From: DAOTVC01 sp034437215
GTDB lineage: Bacteria; Chloroflexota; Anaerolineae; B4-G1; SLSP01
Assembly (NCBI GenBank): GCA_034437215.1
Contig: DAOTVC010000078.1
Coordinates: 1 to 64,000 of the forward strand
DNA length: 64,000 nt
Direction of reading: 5' to 3'
Below, one piece after another: positions 9,001 to 14,999 of the stretch; position 1 is the first letter of the stretch; every line of letters begins with the position of its first letter. The position numbers and the translations under genes are program-made. The notes under the pieces were generated by a model. The model had not been told where the DNA came from and did no database searches. It saw nothing but the letters and a program-made list of their open reading frames with translations.

Positions 9001-9082
9001 CACTCCACGGCTGCCAGATCAACGCACCCTGGGACTCCCAGTAGCGCTGCAAACGGAGAATAATCTCTTGAAAAGTAAGCAT
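6062..9082 (-). CDS. glyQS: Glycyl-tRNA synthetase, fused alpha and beta chains
   Basis: The 1006-aa protein joins both subunits of the bacterial tetrameric glycyl-tRNA synthetase. Residues 1 to about 290 match the class II catalytic alpha chain (GTSNPATVLRVLG, SFRPDDGRYG, QFQVILKP, then a FQQAGG segment). After a linker, residues from about 320 to the end match the beta chain with its tRNA-binding and HD-like regions (LLFEIGVEELPA, KHQRYFPV, FYRQD, and a C-terminal helical region). The two are separate genes in most bacteria. The ATG at 9082 has GAGGTGA upstream; a TTG directly before it is less likely. It follows recO and an acetyltransferase gene. No T-box leader is visible. Confidence 0.95.
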   Translation of the reverse strand: MLTFQEIILRLQRYWESQGALIWQPWSEKLGAGTSNPATVLRVLGPEPWNVGYVEPSFRPDDGRYGDNPNRMQMFMQFQVILKPDPGDPLERYLQSLEALGIRRDEHDIRFVEDNWESPALGMWGLGWEVWLDGQEITQYTYFQQAGGKNLEIPSVEITYGLERIALPLQRVTSVWDLQWDAHHTYGEILLRQEVDYCRYEFEIADIDRLQGMYELFEAEALRCLEAGLVVPALDYINRCSHTFNLLDSRGVVGVTERATFFRRMRSLSQKLADAYLEDREEAGFPWVGRRGLSQTTQVQGTPLHLPLREARVRPTAESLPEEGRVPFLFEIGVEELPASHVSLALKQLRERVPAALEEARLRHGSIHVWGTPRRLIVLVENLALNQRDEERVVKGPPARVAFKDGEPTRAAQGFARSQGVAVEELRVEEVDGGEYVVVTVREEGHPTVEVLAELLPGWIEGINFPRSMRWNETGVAFSRPIRWLVALLDEALIPFEYAGVQSGRVTRGPRPAGSPDIALSGADDYRSTLESYGVLVDSQVRQEVIRFQAETLAESVDGHIPPDPGLLREVANLVEVPTALLGSFSEEYLELPQEALIAVMKKHQRYFPVVDNQERLLPYFVAVRNGGRENIEIVREGNESVIRARYADAAYFYRQDTQQPLADFVPELRKLIFQENLGSMLDKTRRLESLAPWVGLKLGLSPLNLDLLKRAAHLAKADLATEVVVEMTSLQGVMGREYARLSGEPDIVAVALFEHYLPRSAEDALPKTDVGIALALADRLDSLAGLFAVGLQPTGSSDPYGLRRAAYGVVEMLMVHGISFSVRQGLAEAGRLLPVTTSPQALDAALEFVIGRLQVALREEGFAHDVVEAVLAERGYNPHLARRSAEQLSAWVARDKWETILDNYARCVRITRDYPRLDFDPQALVEPASKQLYAVLLAQGEITPQSSVDELLQAIEALVPAIQRFFEEVLVMAEEEALRSARLALLQRIAWLPTGIVDLSKMEGF

Positions 9083-9162
9083 CAAACTTTCACCTCTGGA
9101 AAATGTACAAGAGATGTCACGAGCCCGTGTACGGCTGCAACACCCCTCTTATGGTCTCGTCT

Positions 9163-9741
9163 CTACTCGCGCCACGTGTCCCGCAGAAGCGCGTAACAGT
9201 ATATATCAGCCCGTGCGCCGCTCTCCAGACGCCGGTAGGCGCGGAGAATCCCCTCGCGCTCGAAACCTGCCTTCTCGGCGGTGCGCCGGCTGGCAACGTT
9301 GCGCCCGTCACAGCGCCAGGCCAACCGTTCGAAGGGCCACTTGGTGAACGCCCATTCGGAGAGGGCCAGAAGCACCGAGGTCCCCAGCCCCTGCCCGGCG
9401 GCGTCGGCGCGAATCCACATCCCGATCTCCGCGGAGCGGTTCTCCAAAGGACCCTCGCGCAGGTGCAGGCCCGAGCCCCCCAACAGGCGACTCTCATCCG
9501 GACTGAAGATGGCGAGCATGAAATCCTCGTTCTGGAGGTAGCGTGCCCGCGCCCGGCGCACGATCCTCTCCGACTCCTCCACCGACTGGTGAGGTTTGGC
9601 CCACGGCATGAAGGTCTTGAGGTGCTCGTAGGAGCTGTTGACAGCCTCCGCCAACAGCCCCCCGTCCCCCGGATGGTAGGTACGGATGACGAAACTGTCG
9701 GTCGACCACCGCTCCGGTGGGATAAAGTTGTCGAGATCCAT
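9163..9741 (-). CDS. GNAT acetyltransferase, RimJ/RimL-like
   Basis: The 192-aa product has the GNAT fold typical of ribosomal-protein or small-molecule N-acetyltransferases: an N-terminal strand with FVIRTYHPGD, the acetyl-CoA loop IRADAAGQGLGTSVL, and the C-terminal N..S.R..EKAGF..EG pattern (NVASRRTAEKAGF). I chose the ATG at 9741 because AGGAG lies 6 bases upstream, while the ATG six codons earlier lacks one. It sits between recO (31 bases upstream) and glyQS (80 bases downstream), probably in one transcript. The substrate cannot be told from sequence. Confidence 0.85.
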   Translation of the reverse strand: MDLDNFIPPERWSTDSFVIRTYHPGDGGLLAEAVNSSYEHLKTFMPWAKPHQSVEESERIVRRARARYLQNEDFMLAIFSPDESRLLGGSGLHLREGPLENRSAEIGMWIRADAAGQGLGTSVLLALSEWAFTKWPFERLAWRCDGRNVASRRTAEKAGFEREGILRAYRRLESGARADIYCYALLRDTWRE

Positions 9742-9772
9742 GCTCCGCTCCTGTTGCATTGATCGTCAAGGC

Positions 9773-10576
9773 TTATGAAGTGTTGGACGCGCGCTCCCGA
9801 AGGACCCGCAGCGCCGCAGGCCGTCGCTCCAGGTGATAGGAGATGTAGCGGTCCATGGTGCGTGCCAGCTCCTTCGTTGTTCGCTCGGGCAGGGACAACC
9901 CCGCCAGCTCGGCGTAACCGCGGCGCTGGAAGGCCTGCAGCCACGAGAGCGCACTGGGCGACAAGGGTCCTACCATGCCGCCGGGGGACGCTGCTGCGAA
10001 GCAGTCGGGACAGAGCGCCCCGCCGTGCTCGGGATCGATCCCGTAGGGGCGCTCGTCGCTCGGCTTCGGATGCAGAGCCCGTTCACAGGGCTGTCGCTCC
10101 CGTTCCCCGACGCAGTGATACCACTCGGGCCGGAAGCCCGCCAGCACCAGCAGCTGCTGTTCATACCACCGGATCACCTGTCCGGGATCCTCTTCGGTCG
10201 CCAGAAGGCTCAGGGCCGCATCCACCAGCGTGTAGAGCGCCTCGTCCGCCTCCTCGGGGAAGAAGCGCAGCGCGAGCTCGGCGGCGTAGCGGGCGTAGGT
10301 ACCGCGTCCAAAGTCGTCCTGCAGGTGGGGGCGGAGTGCATCGGACTCCGCCTGGCTGATGATGTCCCAGGAGCCCTTGACCCGGGAGATGAGGACGTCG
10401 ACTCGCGAGAAGAGCTCGAGATGCCCGGCCTTGCGGGAGCGGATCTTGCGCACCCCCTTAGCCAGAAGGTCCAAACGCCCTTCCGGGGTCAGCAGGGTCA
10501 CGACACGATCCGCCTCCCCGTAGCTACGTCGCCCCAACACGACGCCTGTCACCCGATAGAGCCTCGATTTTGCCAC
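9773..10576 (-). CDS. recO: DNA repair protein RecO
   Basis: The 267-aa protein loads RecA at gaps together with RecR in the RecFOR pathway. The N-terminal OB fold is visible in the VTGVVLGRRSYGEADRVV and LLAKGVRKIRSRKAGHLELF segments. The central helical part carries four cysteines (a C-x7-C pair and a CPDC pair near residues 150-195), matching the zinc-finger form of RecO. The start is a GTG with GGAGGC just upstream. It appears to be first in an operon with the GNAT gene and glyQS. Confidence 0.93.
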   Translation of the reverse strand: MAKSRLYRVTGVVLGRRSYGEADRVVTLLTPEGRLDLLAKGVRKIRSRKAGHLELFSRVDVLISRVKGSWDIISQAESDALRPHLQDDFGRGTYARYAAELALRFFPEEADEALYTLVDAALSLLATEEDPGQVIRWYEQQLLVLAGFRPEWYHCVGERERQPCERALHPKPSDERPYGIDPEHGGALCPDCFAAASPGGMVGPLSPSALSWLQAFQRRGYAELAGLSLPERTTKELARTMDRYISYHLERRPAALRVLRERASNTS

Positions 10577-10593
10577 ACTGCCTCCAGGCCGAA

Positions 10594-10599
10594 ATTATA
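10594..10599 (-). promoter_or_regulatory. Possible -10 element for recO
   Basis: A TATAAT hexamer lies 18 bases upstream of the recO GTG. It would give a leader of about 11 bases carrying the GGAGGC site. No convincing -35 is seen. Confidence 0.35.
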
Positions 10600-10609
10600 C
10601 CACAGCGGC

Positions 10610-11152
10610 TCAAGGGGCTTCCGGATTGAAAGGGCGACGGGCTGCCCAGGCCACGGAGCGCGCCAGGGACTCGATCGCCTCGACCTCCAGCCAGTCGGTA
10701 AGCGGTACCGCATCCGGTCGCCCACCCACCGCATCGTCCCGTAGGAGGAGCCGAAGACGGGCCAAGGACCGCAAGGTGCCCCCCGTCCCCTCGAAGAGAG
10801 CGGTTTCGACATCGAAACCGGCCACGACCTCGAGAGGAAAATCCAACGCGGCACGCTCACCTCCGAAGATCCAGCGCTGCTCCCGGCGCACGACGCCCCC
10901 ATCGGGCAGCCGCTCCATAAAGCCCCGATCCCAGAGCGGGGTCGTAAGCGCCAGGTAGAGGCCTGCACCCGGAATACCCAGGACGAGGAGCGCCACGACG
11001 AACCAACCGAAGGGTTGAAAGTTCGGCAGCAGAATGATGAGAGCGATGCAGAGCACGAAACCGACGAGCAATCCGATCTCGATATGCACGACGGGAGAGC
11101 GCATCTCCCACCCTACACGATTGTGTATCTCTTCTGTAATTGCAAAGTGCAT
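10610..11152 (-). CDS. Small membrane protein of unknown function
   Basis: The 180-aa product has two adjacent hydrophobic segments (about residues 25-45 and 48-70) and a soluble C-terminal region that would face the cytoplasm. AAGGAT precedes the ATG. The soluble part contains a WDRGFMERLPDGGVVRREQRWIFG stretch resembling the PH-like regions of some small bacterial membrane proteins, but the match is weak. It lies upstream of recO on the same strand and is divergent from the SH3-domain gene. Confidence 0.7.
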   Translation of the reverse strand: MHFAITEEIHNRVGWEMRSPVVHIEIGLLVGFVLCIALIILLPNFQPFGWFVVALLVLGIPGAGLYLALTTPLWDRGFMERLPDGGVVRREQRWIFGGERAALDFPLEVVAGFDVETALFEGTGGTLRSLARLRLLLRDDAVGGRPDAVPLTDWLEVEAIESLARSVAWAARRPFNPEAP

Positions 11153-11276
11153 AAGCCCATCCTTAACCAGGGTGAATCGCTAGTCTACCACGAACGGCCG
11201 AATGAGCGAATGGCGGGTGGCGCCCGGACTCGAAGAATGGAGCGCGCGCGCTCCTCGAAAGCACTGAACTGAGCGG

Positions 11277-11305
11277 TTGTCTCCTGAGCCAAGGGCACGT
11301 ATAAT
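11277..11305 (+). promoter_or_regulatory. Promoter overlapping the start of the SH3-domain gene
   Basis: TTGTCT (11277-11282), a 17-base spacer and TATAAT (11300-11305) make a near-consensus promoter. The only nearby ATG (11304) is inside the -10 element, and a GTG in the same frame lies 7 bases after it, where transcription should begin. Confidence 0.7.
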
Positions 11306-11312
11306 GGGACGC

Positions 11313-11783
11313 GTGACCAACACTGAGAGTTCGAGAACGACCTTGTGGCAGGGAGGGTGCCTGCTCCTGATGGCGGTAGGCATTCCGGTCATCCTGGGAG
11401 GGCTCGTTTGGCTCTTCTTTCGACAAGCGCCTGTCCCCGATGCACCTCTTCCTACTGCAATACTGCGCACGGCGACGCCCACACCGATCCCCACCCCGAC
11501 CCCGACACCCACCCCAGCACCACTTCCCACCGCCCAAAGCGCCGGGAACATAGGGATCGGAAGCCGGATCCGGGTAGCAGGCACGGGGGGTGTGGGGTTG
11601 AGCCTCCGTTCAGGACCGGGGCTCGCCAACGAACGCCTCAGCGTTGCCGGGGAAGGAGAGAGCTTTATCGTCGCCGGGGGGCCCACCGAGGGCGATGGGC
11701 TCCTGTGGTGGCTGCTCAAGGATGAAGCCGATCCCAGCCGCGAGGGCTGGGCCGCCGATAACTATCTTGCTCCCGTCAGGTAG
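11313..11783 (+). CDS. Membrane-anchored SH3-like domain protein
   Basis: The 156-aa product starts with a short cytoplasmic tail, one membrane segment (about residues 18-37, rich in Leu, Val and Ile), a Thr-Pro repeat linker (about residues 53-72) and a C-terminal bacterial SH3-like domain (LSLRSGPGLANERL, GWAADNYLAPV), a fold that often binds cell-wall peptides. Start choice is unusual: the ATG at 11304 lies inside the promoter -10 box, so translation most likely begins at the GTG at 11313 on a leaderless mRNA. It is a single-gene unit facing away from the recO side. Confidence 0.8.
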   Translation: MTNTESSRTTLWQGGCLLLMAVGIPVILGGLVWLFFRQAPVPDAPLPTAILRTATPTPIPTPTPTPTPAPLPTAQSAGNIGIGSRIRVAGTGGVGLSLRSGPGLANERLSVAGEGESFIVAGGPTEGDGLLWWLLKDEADPSREGWAADNYLAPVR

Positions 11784-11874
11784 ACGGTACTGGGCTCCTT
11801 GCACCTCTAGCACCCTAGTGTAGAGTAGTTCCACAGGGATATACCGAGCAATCAGTTAAGAGTCTGGAAGTGAA

Positions 11875-11953
11875 TAAGTTCCCGTGGAACGGCCACGAGG
11901 ACGGGGCTGAAAGCGAGAAAAACGGGAAGTTATACTCTTACGAACCCTAAGGA
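11875..11953 (+). repeat. Short copy of dispersed repeat family 2
   Basis: The last 31 bases (CGGGAAGTTATACT..TTACGA.CCCTAAGGA) match the ends of the two longer copies at 47495-47650 and 58778-58933 with about two differences. An imperfect inverted copy of the CGGGAAGTT end occurs at 11876-11884, but the middle is different and shorter. Its right end supplies the AAGGAG ribosome binding site of ligA. Confidence 0.65.
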
Positions 11954-11958
11954 GAGAG

Positions 11959-13980
11959 ATGGATCAAGAAAGGGTACGCCAGCGAGTTGCAGAGCTACGT
12001 GAGGACCTGGGTTACCACAGTTACCGCTACTACGTCCTCGGACGTCCCGTGATCAGTGACGGGGAGTACGATACCCTGATGGATGAGCTGCGCACCATCG
12101 AGGCCCAGTTCCCCGAACTCATCACCCCGAACTCCCCTACCCAACGGGTGGGAGCCGAACCTGCCGAGGGCTTCGTCAAGGTGCAGCACCCCGCCCCCAT
12201 CCTCAGTCTGGACAAGGCCACCCGCCGTGAAGAGCTCTACGCCTGGCACACCCGGATCTCGAAGCTGCTTCCCCTCGACGCTCCCCCCCTCACCTATACT
12301 GTAGAACCGAAGTTCGACGGCATCACCGTCGTCCTCCACTACCACGAGGGCGTTCTGGTGCTGGGAGCGACGCGGGGCAACGGACAGGTGGGCGAGGACA
12401 TCACGGGCAATCTGCGTACCGTGCGCGCCCTCCCGCTGCGCCTGCCCGCGCTCCCTGGGGGGCCCGCGCCGCCCTCAACCCTCGTGGTGCGCGGCGAAGC
12501 CCTGATCCTCCTGGAGGACTTCGAGCGGCTCAACGAGCGGCTGCTCGAGGCGGGCGATTCCCCCTTTGCCAACCCGCGGAATGCCGTGGCGGGCTCCCTA
12601 CGCCAGCTCGACCCCGAGGTCACGGCGGAGCGGCCCATCTTCCTCTACGCCTACCAGATTGTCGTCGCCGACGAGCCCCTGCCCCCGACCCAGTGGGAGT
12701 CGGTGCAGTACCTCAAAGCGTTGGGCTTCGCCGTGGCCGACGACGTGAACCGCCACTTCGAGGATCTGGGGGCCGTCGCCGACTACTGCGAGAAGATGAT
12801 GGAGCGGCGCAACACCCTGCCCTACGAAGCCGACGGGCTGGTCGTCAAGATCAACGATCTGGACACCCAGACGGCCCTGGGGGTCGTGGGCGGGCGCCCC
12901 CGGGGCGCAGTCGCCTACAAGTTCCCACCTCAGGAGGCCACCACCCGGCTGCTCGACATCGTCTTCACCGTGGGACGGACGGGGGTCATCACGCCCGGCG
13001 CCCTTCTGGAGCCCGTCCCCATCGGGGGCGTGATGGTGAGCCGGGCCTCGCTGCACAACTTCGACCTCGTCCGCGAGCGGGACATCCGTATCGGGGATCG
13101 CGTCATCGTCCACCGCGCCGGGGACGTCATCCCCTACGTCGTGGGGCCCATCACCGATGCACGGGACGGCGACGAGCGTCCCATCGAGCCCCCGGAGCTC
13201 TGTCCCTCCTGCGGCGAGCCCCTCGCCCACGGGGCAGGCGAGGTCGCCTACCTCTGCATCAACAGCGCCTGTCCCGAACAGCGAGTGCAACGCCTCATCT
13301 ACTTCGCCCACGTTATGGACGTGGAGGGGCTGGGCGAGCGCACGGCGATCCAGCTGGTGAAGGCCGGCTACATCAAGGATCCTGCCGACCTCTACACCCT
13401 TACCAAAGAGGAGCTGCTCACGCTCGAGGGATTTGCCGATAAAAAGGCTGTGAATCTACTCGCCTCCATCGAGGGCTCGCGGGAACGCCCCCTGGCACGG
13501 GTCCTGGCGGCGCTGGGCATTCGCGGCGTGGGCAGCACCGTCGCAGAGGTCCTCGTGGACGCCTTCCCCTCCCTGGACACCTTGGCGCAGGCCACCGAGG
13601 AGGAGCTCGCCACGGTCGAGGGGCTCGGGCCCATCACCGCCGGGAACATCGGCGCCTGGTTCGAGCACGCGCGTAACCAGCAGCTGGTGGAGAAGCTGCG
13701 AGCAGCGGGGGTACGCCTGGAAGCGGAGCCGCGAACCGGTGCGCCGGCGCCGGGCCCCCTCACGGGGATGACCTTCGTCATCACCGGCACCCTAAGCCGG
13801 CCCCGTGAGGAGGTCAAAGCGTGGATCGAAGAGCAGGGGGGCAAGGTCACCGGCTCGGTCAGCGGGAAGACGAACTACCTGGTCACCGGTGAGGCGCCGG
13901 GCGGATCGAAGTTCCGGAAGGCGCAGCAACTCGACGTCCCGATGATCTCAGAAGAAGAACTCGCAGCTCTGGCAGAATGA
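11959..13980 (+). CDS. ligA: NAD-dependent DNA ligase
   Basis: The 673-aa enzyme seals nicks in replication and repair using NAD. All domains are visible in order: domain Ia, the adenylation domain with the KFDG motif (active-site lysine about residue 118), the OB fold, a four-cysteine zinc finger (CPSC...C...C near residues 415-435), helix-hairpin-helix repeats and a C-terminal BRCT domain from about residue 595. Length is normal for the family. AAGGAGAGAG lies just before the ATG and comes from the end of a dispersed repeat. A mobile repeat has inserted exactly at the stop codon. Confidence 0.97.
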   Translation: MDQERVRQRVAELREDLGYHSYRYYVLGRPVISDGEYDTLMDELRTIEAQFPELITPNSPTQRVGAEPAEGFVKVQHPAPILSLDKATRREELYAWHTRISKLLPLDAPPLTYTVEPKFDGITVVLHYHEGVLVLGATRGNGQVGEDITGNLRTVRALPLRLPALPGGPAPPSTLVVRGEALILLEDFERLNERLLEAGDSPFANPRNAVAGSLRQLDPEVTAERPIFLYAYQIVVADEPLPPTQWESVQYLKALGFAVADDVNRHFEDLGAVADYCEKMMERRNTLPYEADGLVVKINDLDTQTALGVVGGRPRGAVAYKFPPQEATTRLLDIVFTVGRTGVITPGALLEPVPIGGVMVSRASLHNFDLVRERDIRIGDRVIVHRAGDVIPYVVGPITDARDGDERPIEPPELCPSCGEPLAHGAGEVAYLCINSACPEQRVQRLIYFAHVMDVEGLGERTAIQLVKAGYIKDPADLYTLTKEELLTLEGFADKKAVNLLASIEGSRERPLARVLAALGIRGVGSTVAEVLVDAFPSLDTLAQATEEELATVEGLGPITAGNIGAWFEHARNQQLVEKLRAAGVRLEAEPRTGAPAPGPLTGMTFVITGTLSRPREEVKAWIEEQGGKVTGSVSGKTNYLVTGEAPGGSKFRKAQQLDVPMISEEELAALAE

Positions 13981-13984
13981 AATG

Positions 13985-14097
13985 GGCGTGTTTCAGTTGA
14001 GTTAAGCCGAGGCGTGAAACGTAAACCGTGAGATCCTCACGTTTCACGCCTCACGTTTCAGCTAATGGATAGCTTCCAACTGAGTTGCAACACACCC
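13985..14097. mobile_element. MITE-like element, family 1 copy 1
   Basis: This 113-bp element is highly palindromic, with GGGCGTGTT at the left and AACACACCC at the right as terminal inverted repeats and an inner hairpin built on GTGAAACGT. It is flanked by GAATGA on the left (ending 3 bases before the repeat) and GAATGA on the right, a likely 6-bp target duplication. The left copy contains the ligA stop codon. Copies 2 and 3 are at 21027-21126 and 31280-31385. Confidence 0.8.
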
Positions 14098-14137
14098 GAA
14101 TGAAGTAGGACTTTCAGCTACATAAGGAGGTACGACG

Positions 14138-14644
14138 ATGGGACTCTTTGAAGCATCGCCCATTCAGGAGCACAAGATCCAGCTGGCAACGGACCTTTTC
14201 TGGGCGGAGGGCATTTTGGAGAGCCGGGGGGATCCCCACAACTTCATCAACCAGGAGGACTTCAACTACCTCTTGGTGAAAAACGCCCGCGTCAGCCCGT
14301 GGCGGTTTACGGGCTTGCCGGCCAATCAGACCGCCCAACTCAACGTGGCACGTCCGAATCTGCAGCTGCTTATCTTCATGGAGGAGAGCGCGAGAAGCAC
14401 CTACCGGAGCCCACCCCGGACGGCGAATGTCCTCCTCTACTACCCGCTCTTCGTCATACGCGGCAGCGTTCCTCTCTACAGTGAAGCCGACATCACCAAC
14501 TTTCTCGACTTCTGGCGCTCCCCGCTCATCCCCCTGACCGATGCCGGGCTGCACTTCCTCGCCGAAGGTGGCGTCCGCCTGCCCACACGCCCAACGCTGG
14601 CCTACGTCAACCGCAATCACATTCAAGGCTATATGGCAACGTGA
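14138..14644 (+). CDS. Uncharacterised protein upstream of the SEDS-PBP fusion
   Basis: The 168-aa product is soluble, with no signal peptide, and has a mixed alpha/beta look. It carries a region with PNLQLLIFMEESARSTYR and LYYPLFVIRGSVPLYSEADITNF that reads like a small conserved domain, but I do not recognise a family. AAGGAGG lies 7 bases before the ATG. It is first in a tight run with the Cys-rich protein (10-base gap) and the SEDS-PBP fusion (3-base gap), so a role in or near envelope growth is possible but unproven. Confidence 0.75.
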   Translation: MGLFEASPIQEHKIQLATDLFWAEGILESRGDPHNFINQEDFNYLLVKNARVSPWRFTGLPANQTAQLNVARPNLQLLIFMEESARSTYRSPPRTANVLLYYPLFVIRGSVPLYSEADITNFLDFWRSPLIPLTDAGLHFLAEGGVRLPTRPTLAYVNRNHIQGYMAT

Positions 14645-14654
14645 GGGGGATAGG

Positions 14655-14996
14655 GTGAAGACTCCACAAGGACGGGAGTGCCCTTTCTACTACCGGGATG
14701 TCCAGCGTTGGCACACCGGAGAGGAGGAGTGCCGTCTCCTGCAGGGAGAGGATGCGGAGCGTTGGGAGTCGGCGCTCTGTGCAACCTGTCCTGTACCGGA
14801 CATCAAGCGGGCTAACGCCTGTTCACAGATGTCCCTGGAGGGCCGCATCCGGCGCCCCGGCCTCCGCTTCTGGCAGGGCGCGCGCGTTGTGGTGACGGCC
14901 TCCTGTTCACGCGTCCGGGACACCGTCGCAAACCCCTACGTCGGGTGTGGGCACTGCCACGAGGAGATCACCTTCGTGGTTGTTGAAGAGGCGTAA
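14655..14996 (+). CDS. Cysteine-rich small protein of unknown function
   Basis: The 113-aa product starts at a GTG with GAGGGGG upstream; the frame stays open further left but no other start is supported. It has nine cysteines, several in pairs (CATC near residue 40, CGHC near residue 100), which suggests a zinc or iron-sulfur site. A P-x-I-x-RAN-x-C segment in the middle looks conserved. It lies between an unknown gene and the SEDS-PBP fusion with almost no gaps. Confidence 0.75.
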   Translation: MKTPQGRECPFYYRDVQRWHTGEEECRLLQGEDAERWESALCATCPVPDIKRANACSQMSLEGRIRRPGLRFWQGARVVVTASCSRVRDTVANPYVGCGHCHEEITFVVVEEA

Positions 14997-14999
14997 CGC

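Noticed and set aside
9083..9162. T-box leader upstream of glyQS
   Set aside because: The gap is only about 80 bases and contains no T-box signature or specifier-loop structure.
6632..9196. Long plus-strand frame of 854 codons opposite glyQS
   Set aside because: It is the antisense of a clearly coding gene and its protein has low-complexity His/Leu/Gly content, a GC-bias artefact.
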